From the NCBI RefSeq assembly GCF_013041805.1, contig NZ_JABDRI010000011.1, forward strand, positions 1 through 37,456: 37,456 nucleotides of DNA, in the 5' to 3' direction. Below the pieces are notes generated by a model, which saw nothing but the letters and a program-made list of their open reading frames with translations, was not told the DNA's origin and made no database searches. This DNA comes from Lutibacter sp. GTDB taxonomy: Bacteria; Bacteroidota; Bacteroidia; Flavobacteriales; Flavobacteriaceae. A program made the translations under genes and the position numbers. Below, piece after piece: positions 24,042 through 33,664 of this stretch. Position 1 is the first letter of the stretch. Each line of letters begins with the position of its first letter.

Positions 24042-24507
24042 ATTCACCAAAGTCTAGACTTTCTAAGAGAATACGTTCATTATTATCGTTAAATAATAAC
24101 TCTGAAAATGTTATAGTGTAATTATAACCTGTTACTACATTGTTTGTAATTATCTCTCTTGTAGTTATATTAATTATTCCGCTTTCTGCAATTAATTCCT
24201 TTACAATATTTGGAGAGGACGGAGGGATAGAAGCACAAAAATAATTACTATCAATTCCTTCATCAAAAATTCTATAATTCACCATTGAAGAAGAAATAGT
24301 ATGTGATTTTTCACCCAAGTTACTATTAATATGTGTTGTATTTAAATTCAATGCTAAAACTTCAGTATTACTATCATTTGAAATATATAAGATATATTCT
24401 CCACAACTTGCAACATCTGATGTAAATTCAAATATAGGAACATCAAAATCTCCGTCGTTACACGATAATAATAAGAAAGCGATAGAAAGTGTTATTAATT
24501 TTTTCAT
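24025..24507 (-). CDS. Small lipoprotein of unknown function
   Basis: A 160-residue protein with a lipobox ending in Cys16 (FLLLSC), followed by an acidic stretch (NDGDFDVP) as often seen in exported lipoproteins of Bacteroidota. The rest is beta-rich (EYILYISNDSNTEVLALNL, NVVTGYNYTITFSELLF). I recognise no domain. It has an exact TATTTTTG promoter element and overlaps the Smr gene end by 17 bp on the opposite strand. Confidence 0.75.
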   Translation of the reverse strand: MKKLITLSIAFLLLSCNDGDFDVPIFEFTSDVASCGEYILYISNDSNTEVLALNLNTTHINSNLGEKSHTISSSMVNYRIFDEGIDSNYFCASIPPSSPNIVKELIAESGIINITTREIITNNVVTGYNYTITFSELLFNDNNERILLESLDFGEFILNL

Positions 24508-24526
24508 TTATTCAGAATTTTCAAAG

Positions 24527-24534
24527 CAAAAATA
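24527..24534 (-). promoter_or_regulatory. -7 element of the lipoprotein gene at 24507
   Basis: Reads TATTTTTG on the minus strand (exact TAnnTTTG), 19 nt before the ATG. Confidence 0.45.
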
Positions 24535-24579
24535 AGAGTTTTAAGTAATTCAACGTTAAATGATACCAACTATTTTAAT

Positions 24580-24587
24580 TACTTTTG
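24580..24587 (+). promoter_or_regulatory. -7 element directly before the cysteine desulfurase start
   Basis: TACTTTTG (exact TAnnTTTG) ends only 6 nt before the ATG at 24594, so transcription would begin at or next to the start codon. This suggests a leaderless mRNA, unless the motif is fortuitous. Confidence 0.42.
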
Positions 24588-24593
24588 TTTTTG

Positions 24594-25730
24594 ATGAAAA
24601 ATATTTATTTAGATAACGCCGCTACAACTCCAATTTTACCTGAAGTAATTGATGTAATTACAGAAACAATGATCAATTATTATGGTAATCCATCTTCCAC
24701 TCATCAAACTGGAAGAAAATCAAAATCTCTGGTTGAAACGGCTCGAAAAAATATTGCAAAACAGTTTAATGCAGCTGCAAATGAAATTATATTTACCGCT
24801 GGTGCTAGTGAAGCCGATAATTTAATTTTAAGAAATGCGGTGACAAATTTAAAAGTAACTACAATAATTTCATCAAAAATTGAGCATCACGCCATTTTAC
24901 ATACGCTAGATAATCTTGTCAAAGAGTTTAAGATAAATGTTAATTGGGTTGATTTAGATGAAAAAGGAGGAGTTAATTATACCCATTTGGAAGAATTACT
25001 TCAACAAACTAATGAAAAAGTATTAGTTAGTTTAATGTATGTAAATAATGAGATTGGAAATTTATTAGATATTAAAAAAGTCTCGGAATTATGTGTTTCG
25101 AATAATGCATTATTTCACTCAGATGCTGTGCAAGCAATTGGTCATTTTAAAATTGATGTTGAACAAACTCCAATCGATTTTTTTGTATCGAGTGCTCATA
25201 AATTTCACGGTCCAAAAGGTGTTGGCTTTGCCTATATTAAAAAAGGTTTTGGTATCAATCCAATTTTACATGGAGGTGAGCAAGAGAGAGGAGCTAGAGC
25301 AGGAACAGAAAATTTACATAGCATTCTAGGAATGGAAAAGGCACTTCAAGTTGCTTGTGATAATTTGAAGGAAGAATCAACATATATTCAAGCAGTAAAA
25401 AGCTACTTTATTCAGGAGTTAAAAAAGAATTTTGAAGGAATTCAATTTAACGGGTACTCACAAGATGAAAATTCAAGTAGCTATATTATTTTAAATGTTC
25501 GATTCCCTAAGGAATACCCAATGTTGCTTTTTAATTTAGATCTTAAAGGAATTGCAGTATCAGGAGGTAGTGCTTGCCAAAGTGGAAGTAACAAAGGATC
25601 TCATGTATTAAATGAGTTTCTCACAGGAAATGAAGCAAACAAAACGTCAATTCGATTTTCATTTAGTAAGTTTAATACAATTGAAGAGATTGATTATGTA
25701 ATTAATTCTTTAAAAGAGCTTATTAATTAA
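24594..25730 (+). CDS. Cysteine desulfurase (NifS/IscS family)
   Basis: A PLP enzyme that takes sulfur from cysteine for Fe-S clusters and thio-cofactors. The chosen start gives 378 residues beginning MKNIYLDNAATTP, the family's usual N-terminus; an upstream in-frame TTG at 24585 adds three unlikely residues and lies inside a promoter motif. PLP is bound by Lys203 (SSAHKFHGPKG); the active cysteine is Cys328 in GGSACQSGS, on the short-loop type typical of NifS. The GARAGTEN motif at about 233-240 is present. It overlaps manA by one base (TAATG). No iscU or suf genes are nearby, so the acceptor is not indicated. Confidence 0.92.
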   Translation: MKNIYLDNAATTPILPEVIDVITETMINYYGNPSSTHQTGRKSKSLVETARKNIAKQFNAAANEIIFTAGASEADNLILRNAVTNLKVTTIISSKIEHHAILHTLDNLVKEFKINVNWVDLDEKGGVNYTHLEELLQQTNEKVLVSLMYVNNEIGNLLDIKKVSELCVSNNALFHSDAVQAIGHFKIDVEQTPIDFFVSSAHKFHGPKGVGFAYIKKGFGINPILHGGEQERGARAGTENLHSILGMEKALQVACDNLKEESTYIQAVKSYFIQELKKNFEGIQFNGYSQDENSSSYIILNVRFPKEYPMLLFNLDLKGIAVSGGSACQSGSNKGSHVLNEFLTGNEANKTSIRFSFSKFNTIEEIDYVINSLKELIN

Positions 25731-26698
25731 TGTTAAATTATCCTTTAAAATTTAAACCAATATTAAAAGAAAAAATTTGGGGAGGAACCAAATTAATAAC
25801 TCAATTCAATAAAAAATCTGACTTACAAAATATTGGGGAAAGTTGGGAAATTTCTGATGTTGATGAATCAGTTTCTATTGTTTCAAACGGAGTTTTGAAA
25901 GATACTTCTCTAAGGGAGTTATTAGAAAACTATAAATCTGATTTAATTGGAAAAAATAACTATGCTAATTTTGGAAATAATTTCCCTCTATTAATTAAGT
26001 TTATTGATGCAGAAAAAGATTTATCTGTTCAAGTACATCCAAATGACAAACTTTCAAAAGCACGTCATAATTCTTTTGGAAAAACTGAAATGTGGTACAT
26101 TATGCAGGCCGAGGAAACTGCAAGATTGATTTTAGGTTTTAAGGAAAAGTTAACTCCAAATCAATATATATCTTTATTAAAAGATAAAAATATAGTGCCT
26201 GTTTTAAATGAAGTGTATGTAAAAAGTGGTGATGCCTTTTTTATAGAAACTGGAACTGTGCACTCAATTGGATCAGGTGTGGTTTTAGCAGAAATTCAAC
26301 AAACCTCAGATATTACGTATAGAATTTATGATTTTGATAGAGTTGATGATGAAGGTAATGAAAGAGAGTTACATACGGAACTTGCTATTGAAGCTTTAAA
26401 TTTAAGTGATAACGTTGAAGCAAAAAGAGAGTACACCAAAGAGAAAAATGTTTTAAATGAAGTTGTTTCTTGTGAATATTTTAAAACTAATTTTATTCCT
26501 TTAAAAGGAAAAACAGAACTTGATTATTCCCAAATAGATTCGTTTATTATTTTTATGTGTGTGGAGGGAAGTGCTGAAATTAAAATTTTTAGTGCTACGG
26601 AAACTATTCGTCTTGGAGAAACAATATTGATTCCATCAATTGCTAAAAAAGTAACATTATTCTCTAAATATTGTAAATTGTTAGAAGTAACAATTTAA
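25730..26698 (+). CDS. manA: Mannose-6-phosphate isomerase, class I
   Basis: This zinc enzyme interconverts fructose 6-phosphate and mannose 6-phosphate, feeding GDP-mannose for surface glycans. In the 322-residue protein the metal ligands are Gln101 and His103 (VQVHPND), Glu120 (KTEMWYI) and His178 (ETGTVHSIG). The catalytic arginine is in SDITYRIYDFDR at 193-204. The short form without an inserted domain is typical of Bacteroidota and Firmicutes. It is coupled to the desulfurase gene by a TAATG overlap and shares a TTAA at its end with convergent murB. Confidence 0.93.
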   Translation: MLNYPLKFKPILKEKIWGGTKLITQFNKKSDLQNIGESWEISDVDESVSIVSNGVLKDTSLRELLENYKSDLIGKNNYANFGNNFPLLIKFIDAEKDLSVQVHPNDKLSKARHNSFGKTEMWYIMQAEETARLILGFKEKLTPNQYISLLKDKNIVPVLNEVYVKSGDAFFIETGTVHSIGSGVVLAEIQQTSDITYRIYDFDRVDDEGNERELHTELAIEALNLSDNVEAKREYTKEKNVLNEVVSCEYFKTNFIPLKGKTELDYSQIDSFIIFMCVEGSAEIKIFSATETIRLGETILIPSIAKKVTLFSKYCKLLEVTI

Positions 26699-27696
26699 AT
26701 TATATTTACTTCAATCGCCAAGTCAATATTAAAAATAGTTTTAACTTTTTTCTGAATTTTTTCAGCTAAACTATAAATTTCTTGTCCAGTTGCGTTGCCA
26801 TAATTTACTAAAACAAGTGCTTGTTTACTATGCACTCCCGTATTACCAAAACGTTTGCCTTTAAAGCCACATTGCTCAATTAACCAACCAGCAGGTATTT
26901 TAAATTCAGTATCAGAAACAACATAATATGGAATTTTCGGATATTTTTCTTTTAAAGTATTAAAAGAAATAGCATCTATTATCGGATTTTTAAAGAAACT
27001 ACCACTATTTCCAATTTCTTTAGGGTCAGGTAATTTACTTTGTCTTATTTGAATAACAGCATTTGAAATATCTTTAATTGTCGGCGCTTCTTTATGTTGT
27101 AAAAGTGTAGATATGGCTCCGTAGGAAGTATTGGTTTTATGTTTATTTTTTGTGAGTTTAAAAGTTACATTAATTATAATGTATTTATTCTTTAATTCAT
27201 TTTTGAAAATAGAATTTCGATAACCGAAGTCACAATCTTCATTCTTAAAAGTTTTTATATTTCCAGTTTTAATTTCAAGGGCTTCTAATTGATGAAAAGT
27301 ATCTTTAATTTCAACACCATAAGCGCCAATATTTTGTATAGGTGATGTGCCAACATTCCCAGGAATTAAAGATAAATTTTCTAATCCGCCATAATTTTGA
27401 GAAATACACCAAAGCACAAATTCATGCCAATTTTCGCCAGCTTCAGCTGTTACTAATACTTCGTCTTTTAAAGTATCATTAACAATAATTCCTTTTAAAT
27501 TTATATGAACTACTAATTTTTTAATATTAGAAGTTAGTAGCATATTACTTCCTCCTCCTAATAAAAAAACATCTTTTTCAAGCGAAATGATTTCATTTAA
27601 TTCTTTTACAGTATTTACTGTAACAAAACGTTTTGCTTTCGCTTCAATGCCAAACGTGTTGTATTTCTTTAAAGATATGTTTTCTTGAATATTCAA
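26695..27696 (-). CDS. murB: UDP-N-acetylenolpyruvoylglucosamine reductase MurB
   Basis: A FAD enzyme catalysing the second committed step of peptidoglycan precursor synthesis, giving UDP-MurNAc. The 333-residue type I protein shows FAD-binding LLGGGSNMLL at 45-54 and NVGTSPIQNIGAYGVE at 114-129. Arg160 is in FGYRNSIF, Ser233, the proton donor, is in GNSGSFFKNP, and Glu329 lies in the final AIEVNII. These correspond to Arg159, Ser229 and Glu325 of E. coli. The ATG directly abuts the stop of the aminotransferase gene, so the two are co-transcribed. Its end overlaps manA by 4 bp. Confidence 0.96.
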   Translation of the reverse strand: MNIQENISLKKYNTFGIEAKAKRFVTVNTVKELNEIISLEKDVFLLGGGSNMLLTSNIKKLVVHINLKGIIVNDTLKDEVLVTAEAGENWHEFVLWCISQNYGGLENLSLIPGNVGTSPIQNIGAYGVEIKDTFHQLEALEIKTGNIKTFKNEDCDFGYRNSIFKNELKNKYIIINVTFKLTKNKHKTNTSYGAISTLLQHKEAPTIKDISNAVIQIRQSKLPDPKEIGNSGSFFKNPIIDAISFNTLKEKYPKIPYYVVSDTEFKIPAGWLIEQCGFKGKRFGNTGVHSKQALVLVNYGNATGQEIYSLAEKIQKKVKTIFNIDLAIEVNII

Positions 27697-28890
27697 TTAA
27701 TGTTTGTTGTATTCTGTAATTCCTGCTTTTAAAATTTTAACTGCAGCGATTAAATCTTCTTTTTTTAAAACATATGCTATTCTAATTTGTTTTGTTCCAA
27801 AACCTTTACTAGAATAAAAACCTGCAGCTGGAGCAACCATAACAGTTTCATTATTTACATTAAAATCTTCAAGTAACCATTGTGCAAATTTATCGGCATT
27901 ATCAACAGGAAGTTCAACAACACAGTAAAAAGCACCTTTTGGAGATGCAACCTTGATGCCTTCAATTGTGCCTAATTCTGAGATTAAAAGATCTCTTCTA
28001 GCTTTGTATTCAACTGTTACTTCATCAAAATAAGATTGTGGAGTTTCTAGAGCTGCCTCACTAGCAATTTGAGCAAATGTAGGCGGACTTAAACGAGCTT
28101 GTGCAAATTTTAGGGCTGTACTTATTACATCCTTATTTTTTGAAACTAAACAGCCTATGCGGGCACCACACATACTATATCTTTTTGATACAGAGTCAAT
28201 TATAATAGCATTTTCCTCTAGCCCAAAATTACTTAATACAGATTGATGTTGTACATTGTCGTATACAAATTCTCTATATACTTCATCGGCAATTAAAAAT
28301 AAATCGTATTGTTTTACAATCTCAGCCAGTTTTTGAATTTCTTCTTTCGAATATAAATAACCAGTTGGATTTCCTGGATTACAAATTAATATTGCTTTGG
28401 TATTTGAAGAAATTAATTTTTCGAATTCTTCAATAGGAGGTAGTGCAAAATTATCTTCAATTTTTGAAATTACTGGAACAATTTGAACTCCTGAAGCTGT
28501 TGAAAATCCATTGTAATTAGCATAAAATGGTTCTGGAATAATAATTTCATCACCAGGATCACAAACACTACCCATTGCAAATAATAATGCCTCAGATCCT
28601 CCCGTAGTAATTATAATCTCATTAGCAGCAACATTTATATCGTGTTGTTGGTAATAATTTGCAAGTTTTTGTCGGTATTCATCAGATCCTTCAGATCTAC
28701 TGTAAGCTAAAACTTCAATCGTATTGTTTTTAATTGCTTCTAGCGCAATATCTGGTGTTTTTATATCAGGTTGACCAATATTTAGATGAAAAACGTTAAC
28801 TCCTCTTTTTTTTGCACTTTCAGCAAAAGGAACTAATTTTCTTATTGGTGATTCAGGCATCTTTTTACCCTTATGAGATATTTTTGGCAT
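27697..28890 (-). CDS. PLP-dependent aminotransferase, class I/II
   Basis: A fold-type I aminotransferase, probably aspartate- or aromatic-type. The ATG at 28890 (MPKISHKG) is preferred over the upstream one at 28917, which adds nine residues and runs into a near-match promoter element. Motifs are CNPGNPTGYLYS (about 170-181), LIADEVYREFVYD (199-211), the PLP lysine in DSVSKRYSMCGARIG (Lys236) and the substrate-carboxylate arginine in KQIRIAYVL near the end. Substrate specificity is not decidable by eye. It is the first gene of a unit with murB, which follows without a gap. Confidence 0.9.
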   Translation of the reverse strand: MPKISHKGKKMPESPIRKLVPFAESAKKRGVNVFHLNIGQPDIKTPDIALEAIKNNTIEVLAYSRSEGSDEYRQKLANYYQQHDINVAANEIIITTGGSEALLFAMGSVCDPGDEIIIPEPFYANYNGFSTASGVQIVPVISKIEDNFALPPIEEFEKLISSNTKAILICNPGNPTGYLYSKEEIQKLAEIVKQYDLFLIADEVYREFVYDNVQHQSVLSNFGLEENAIIIDSVSKRYSMCGARIGCLVSKNKDVISTALKFAQARLSPPTFAQIASEAALETPQSYFDEVTVEYKARRDLLISELGTIEGIKVASPKGAFYCVVELPVDNADKFAQWLLEDFNVNNETVMVAPAAGFYSSKGFGTKQIRIAYVLKKEDLIAAVKILKAGITEYNKH

Positions 28891-29044
28891 TATAATTTGA
28901 TTTATAATTGATACCACAAAATTGCGAAATATATTTTAAAATTAGCGATTTTTTATTTAAATGTTGTTGGTTAAAGTTTTCATAAAAGTTATGCTAGCAT
29001 AAACCTTTTTTGTAGTTTACTCTAAATTAAATTGTAAAATAATT

Positions 29045-30391
29045 TTGGATAGAAATATTAGACATTTTATATATGTGATTTGTTTTTTTTGTTGGTCGAA
29101 TGTATGTTTTTCGCAAAGTAAATTTACATTAACTAATAAAGCAACAAAACAAGTGGTATCATTTAAACTAATGAATAATTTAATTGTTTTTCCAATTGAG
29201 GTGAATGGTAAAGAGTTAAATTTTATTTTAGATTCTGGAGTAGGTGCAACTATTTTGTTCAACATTAATACAAAGGATTCATTGCAGCTTAATAATGTAA
29301 AAAAAATTAAGTTAAAAGGTTTAGGAAGTGAAGAAGCCATTGATGCTATCCTATCTAAAAATAATAGGTTTAGTTTTAAAAATATTGTTAGTCAAAATCA
29401 AAACTTGTATGTTGTTTTTGATGATAGTTTTGATTTATCTTCAAAACTTGGGCTTACTATACATGGAATTATTGGTTATGAGATTTTAAAAGATTTTGTA
29501 ATTAAAATTAACTATAATTTAAAAAAGGTTACATTTTATAAACCAGAATCATACAACTACAAAAAATGTAAGAAATGCGAAACGTTTAATTTAGAACTAT
29601 ACAAATTAAAGCCTTATATAAATATTGGTGCAAAATTAGATCCTTTAACAAACGAAATTACACCAGTGAAATTATTGATTGATTCTGGTGGAAGTGATGC
29701 GATGTGGTTATTTGAAAATACACACCCAAATATTGTAGTCCCTAAAAAGTTTTTTATTGATTTTTTGGGGGAAGGTTTGAGTGGAACCATTCACGGTAAA
29801 AGAGCTTTTATAAAAGGGTTGGTTTTAGGGAAATTTGAATTACGTAACCCAACTGTTTCATTTCCTGATTCTATTTCAATTGCAAACGCTCTTCAATTTA
29901 AAAGTAGAAATGGAAGTATAGGTGCAAGTATATTAAAACGTTTTATCGTTATTTTTGATTATAAAAATGAGATAATTACTCTAAGAAAAGGAACTTCATT
30001 TAAAGAACCTTTTAGATATAACATGAGCGGAATTGAACTTGCCTATAATGGGAAATTATTAGTAAAAGAACAAGATTACTCTAATATTGTATTGTCTAAT
30101 AAAGAAGAAGGAGTTATGAAGAGTAGCGTTGTCTTGAATTATAATTATAAGTACACTTTTAAGCCAACCTATAAAATATTTAAATTAAGAGAAGGTTCCC
30201 CTGCATATAGAGCTGGTTTGCAGGAAAATGATATCGTAATTAAAATTAATGGAAAATATACCTACAATTTAAAACTCGAAGAAATTGTTGAAAAATTCTA
30301 TCAGAAAGAAAACAAAAAAATTAAACTAGTGATTGAACGAAATGGTAAAGACTACGAATACCAGTTCGAATTAGAAAACATGTTAAAATAA
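29045..30391 (+). CDS. Retropepsin-like aspartyl protease with PDZ domain
   Basis: A 448-residue exported protein with two retropepsin-like half-sites in one chain: FILDSGVGAT (Asp63) and LLIDSGGSDAM (Asp213). A PDZ domain follows at about 355-440 (LREGSPAYRAGLQENDIVIK). Such pairs resemble a single-chain version of the dimeric viral-type protease; substrates are unknown, and the PDZ may bind C-termini. The start is TTG at 29045, in front of a signal peptide (FIYVICFFCWSNVCFSQ). No in-frame ATG exists before residue 43. The TTG is also the end of an exact TAATTTTG motif (29040-29047), so the true start is uncertain. A terminator overlaps its stop codon. Confidence 0.87.
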   Translation: MDRNIRHFIYVICFFCWSNVCFSQSKFTLTNKATKQVVSFKLMNNLIVFPIEVNGKELNFILDSGVGATILFNINTKDSLQLNNVKKIKLKGLGSEEAIDAILSKNNRFSFKNIVSQNQNLYVVFDDSFDLSSKLGLTIHGIIGYEILKDFVIKINYNLKKVTFYKPESYNYKKCKKCETFNLELYKLKPYINIGAKLDPLTNEITPVKLLIDSGGSDAMWLFENTHPNIVVPKKFFIDFLGEGLSGTIHGKRAFIKGLVLGKFELRNPTVSFPDSISIANALQFKSRNGSIGASILKRFIVIFDYKNEIITLRKGTSFKEPFRYNMSGIELAYNGKLLVKEQDYSNIVLSNKEEGVMKSSVVLNYNYKYTFKPTYKIFKLREGSPAYRAGLQENDIVIKINGKYTYNLKLEEIVEKFYQKENKKIKLVIERNGKDYEYQFELENMLK

Positions 30392-30423
30392 AAAAGACTT
30401 TCTTATCGAAGAAAGTCTTTTTT
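30390..30423. terminator. Bidirectional terminator with 15-bp perfect stem
   Basis: AAAAAAGACTTTCTT and AAGAAAGTCTTTTTT pair fully around an ATCG tetraloop. The first arm begins in the stop codon of the aspartyl protease gene, and the hairpin lies 17 nt after the DUF1573 stop on the other strand, so it can end both transcripts. Confidence 0.92.
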
Positions 30424-30439
30424 ATACAAAACAATATTT

Positions 30440-30889
30440 TTATTTTGATGAAATAGTTGATTTAGCCTTTTGAATAACAGATTCAGGCTTTAAAACAATT
30501 CCTTTAATTCGCAATCTTATTGGAGCTCCAGGAGCATTTGATGATACTGTAATCATTTTAGAAAAACCACCTGGTCTTTTAGTATCATATTTTACTTCAA
30601 TTTCACCAGTTTCACCAGGCATAATTGGTTCTGTTGGTTTTTTAGGAACCGTGCAGCCACAACTAGATTTTATATTGCTAATAACCAAAGGAGATTTACC
30701 AGTATTCTTAAATTTAAAAACACGAACTCCATCAGCATTTAAATCAATTTTTCCGTAATCAATCATTTCATTTTCAAACTCAATTCCAGGTGCATTAGGG
30801 TCTTGAACAGTTTGAACAACTTCTTTTTCTTGAGCATTTATTGAGAATGTTATAAAACCAATAAATAATAATGTCATAATTTTTTTCAT
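30440..30889 (-). CDS. Secreted DUF1573 protein
   Basis: A 149-residue protein with a signal peptide (MKKIMTLLFIGFITFSINAQ). The DUF1573 domain covers about 35-135, an immunoglobulin-like (ASH/MSP-type) fold. It shows IDYGKIDLNADGVRVFKF, the hallmark IKSSCGCTVP with Cys77 and Cys79, and FSKMITVSSNAPGAPI. The CGC motif is invariant in the family but its role is unproven. The protein is probably periplasmic or outer-membrane associated. A near-match -7 element, TAACTTTA, lies at 30909-30916. It is a single gene converging with the aspartyl protease gene. Confidence 0.9.
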   Translation of the reverse strand: MKKIMTLLFIGFITFSINAQEKEVVQTVQDPNAPGIEFENEMIDYGKIDLNADGVRVFKFKNTGKSPLVISNIKSSCGCTVPKKPTEPIMPGETGEIEVKYDTKRPGGFSKMITVSSNAPGAPIRLRIKGIVLKPESVIQKAKSTISSK

Positions 30890-30964
30890 AATTTGGGTAT
30901 TTAAAGTGTAAAGTTAGTTATTTTTTTATGCTTTCAAAATATTTTATGTTATCTCTTATAATTG

Positions 30965-30972
30965 TACATTTG
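30965..30972 (+). promoter_or_regulatory. -7 element of valS
   Basis: TACATTTG (exact TAnnTTTG), 28 nt before the valS ATG. No T-box or leader peptide was recognised in the short leader. Confidence 0.48.
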
Positions 30973-31000
30973 CGAATTATATTACAAATATTAGACCAAA

Positions 31001-33628
31001 ATGAGTTTAGCTACAAAATACAATCCTCAAAATATAGAGAATAAATGGTATGACTACTGGATGAAAAATAACTATTTTCATTCTACTCCAAATGAAAAAG
31101 AGCCATACACAATTGTAATTCCACCACCAAATGTAACAGGCGTTTTACATATGGGACATATGTTGAATAATACGATTCAAGATGTACTAATTAGAAGGGC
31201 TAGGCTAAAAGGTTTTAACGCTTGTTGGGTTCCTGGAACTGACCATGCATCTATTGCTACAGAGGCTAAAGTTGTTGCTAAATTAAAGACGCAAGGAATT
31301 AATAAATCAGATTTAACGCGTGATGAGTTTTTAAAACACGCGTGGGAATGGACTGATGAACACGGAGGGATAATTTTAGAACAGTTAAAAAAGCTTGGAG
31401 CATCTTGTGATTGGGAACGCACTAAATTTACCATGGATAAAGATTTAAGTGAAGCTGTAAATAAAGTTTTTATTGATTTATATAATAAAGGGTTAATTTA
31501 TCGAGGATACAGAATGGTAAATTGGGATCCTTCAGCAAAAACTACGTTATCTGATGAAGAAGTAATTTTTGAAGAAAAGCAAGGAAATTTATACTATGTA
31601 AATTATAAAATTGAAGGTAGTAATGATGTCTTAACAATTGCAACTACACGACCTGAAACTATTTTAGGGGATTCAGCTATTTGTATCAACCCAAACGACA
31701 AACGTTTTACACATTTAAAAGGTAAAAAGGCAATTGTGCCTATTGCAAATAGAATAATTCCAATTATTGAAGATGACTATGTTGATATTGAATTTGGTAC
31801 AGGTTGTTTAAAAGTAACACCTGCACACGATCAAAATGATAAAGCTTTAGGTGAAAAGCACAATTTAGAAGTTATTGATATTTTTAATGATGATGCCTCT
31901 TTAAATTCTTATGGATTGCATTATGAAGGAAAAGATAGATTTGTTGTTAGAAAAGAAATTACAAAAGAATTAGAAAGTTTAGGCTATTTAGTCAAAATTG
32001 AGCAGCATATACATAAAGTAGGAACTTCTGAAAGAACAAAAGAAGTTATTGAACCTAAAATTTCTGCACAATGGTTTTTAAAAATGGAAACTATTGTTGA
32101 GCCTGCTTTAAAAGCAGTTTTAGAAGATGAAGAAATTCATTTTTTTCCAAAACATTATAATAGCACGTACCGTCACTGGTTAGAGAATATTAGAGATTGG
32201 AATATTTCTCGTCAGCTTTGGTGGGGACATCAAATTCCGGCTTATTTTTACGGAGATGGTGTTAACGATTTTGTAATTGCTTCTACAATTGAAGAAGCGA
32301 CTAACCTTGCTTCAGAGAAATTAGGAAAAAAACTAACATCAACTGATTTAACTCAAGATCCTGATGCTTTAGATACATGGTTTTCTTCTTGGTTATGGCC
32401 AATTTCAGTTTTTGATGGAATCAGAAATCCTGATAATAAAGAAATAAAATATTATTATCCAACAAATGATTTAGTAACAGGACCTGATATTATTTTCTTT
32501 TGGGTTGCTCGTATGATTTTTGCAGGCTACGAATTTAGAAATGAAAAGCCATTTACAAACGTGTATTTCACAGGAATTGTACGTGATAATAAAGGTAGAA
32601 AAATGTCTAAATCATTAGGTAATTCTCCAGACCCAATTAAGTTAATGGATAAATATGGTGCTGATGGTGTTCGTGTTGGAATGTTATTATGCTCTGCAGC
32701 AGGAAACGATTTGTTATTTGATGAAGAACTATGTGCTCAAGGACGAAATTTTTCAAATAAAATATGGAATTCTTTTCGTTTAATTAAAGGATGGGAAGTT
32801 TCAAAAGAAATTGAGCAACCTCAATCTACCAAAATTGCCATTTCTTGGTATGAAGCTAAATTTCAGCAAACGCTGGAAGACTTAGAAAAATCTTTTGATC
32901 AATATCGTATTAGTGAAGCTTTAATGAGTATTTATAAGTTGGTTTGGGATGATTTTTCTTCTTGGTTTTTAGAAATGGTAAAACCTGCTTATCAGCAACC
33001 AATTGATGCACAAACGTATGCTACTGTAATTAGTTTTTTAGAAAATAATTTAAAAGTATTACATCCTTATATGCCATTTATAACAGAAGAAATATGGCAA
33101 GAAATTTGCAAAAGAACTCCTGAAGAAGCCCTTATTATTTCAGAATATCCAAAAGCCAAAGAAGTAAATAGTTCATTGATAAATGATTTTAAATTTGCTT
33201 CAGAAGTAATTTCAGGAATTAGAAATATTAGAAAAGAAAAAAATATTGCATTTAAAGATCAAATTGAATTTTCAGTATTAAACAATGATAATATTACTAA
33301 TGATTTTGATGCGGTTATTCAAAAATTAGGAAATTTATCATCAATAAACTATGTTTCGAACAAAGTTGAAGGAGCACTTAGTTTTAGGGTAAAATCTAAT
33401 GAGTATTTTATACCTTTGGGAGATGCTATTGACCTTGAGGCTGAAAAGTTGAAGCTAGAAGAAGAATTAAAATATATTGAAGGCTTCTTGAAATCAGTAC
33501 AAAAGAAACTAAGCAATGAGCGTTTTGTTAATAATGCGCCAGAAAAAGTAATAAAAATTGAACGTCAAAAAGAGGCGGATGCTTTGTCAAAAGTGGAAAC
33601 TTTAAAAGCAAGTTTAGCTAGTTTATAA
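31001..33628 (+). CDS. valS: Valyl-tRNA synthetase
   Basis: An 875-residue class I aminoacyl-tRNA synthetase charging tRNA-Val. The HIGH motif appears as HMGH at 50-53 (PPPNVTGVLHMGHML), and KMSKS is at 534-538. The editing domain (about 200-350, TIATTRPETILGDSAI and GCLKVTPAHDQND) is intact, allowing removal of mischarged threonine. The anticodon-binding helical domain covers about 610-750. The C-terminal coiled coil ends the protein (LEEELKYIEGFLKSVQKKL). Length is normal. It is monocistronic, with its own promoter element and a strong terminator 36 bp after the stop. Confidence 0.98.
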   Translation: MSLATKYNPQNIENKWYDYWMKNNYFHSTPNEKEPYTIVIPPPNVTGVLHMGHMLNNTIQDVLIRRARLKGFNACWVPGTDHASIATEAKVVAKLKTQGINKSDLTRDEFLKHAWEWTDEHGGIILEQLKKLGASCDWERTKFTMDKDLSEAVNKVFIDLYNKGLIYRGYRMVNWDPSAKTTLSDEEVIFEEKQGNLYYVNYKIEGSNDVLTIATTRPETILGDSAICINPNDKRFTHLKGKKAIVPIANRIIPIIEDDYVDIEFGTGCLKVTPAHDQNDKALGEKHNLEVIDIFNDDASLNSYGLHYEGKDRFVVRKEITKELESLGYLVKIEQHIHKVGTSERTKEVIEPKISAQWFLKMETIVEPALKAVLEDEEIHFFPKHYNSTYRHWLENIRDWNISRQLWWGHQIPAYFYGDGVNDFVIASTIEEATNLASEKLGKKLTSTDLTQDPDALDTWFSSWLWPISVFDGIRNPDNKEIKYYYPTNDLVTGPDIIFFWVARMIFAGYEFRNEKPFTNVYFTGIVRDNKGRKMSKSLGNSPDPIKLMDKYGADGVRVGMLLCSAAGNDLLFDEELCAQGRNFSNKIWNSFRLIKGWEVSKEIEQPQSTKIAISWYEAKFQQTLEDLEKSFDQYRISEALMSIYKLVWDDFSSWFLEMVKPAYQQPIDAQTYATVISFLENNLKVLHPYMPFITEEIWQEICKRTPEEALIISEYPKAKEVNSSLINDFKFASEVISGIRNIRKEKNIAFKDQIEFSVLNNDNITNDFDAVIQKLGNLSSINYVSNKVEGALSFRVKSNEYFIPLGDAIDLEAEKLKLEEELKYIEGFLKSVQKKLSNERFVNNAPEKVIKIERQKEADALSKVETLKASLASL

Positions 33629-33664
33629 AATAGTAAAAGTACTATGGCTGGTACTTTTATTTAG

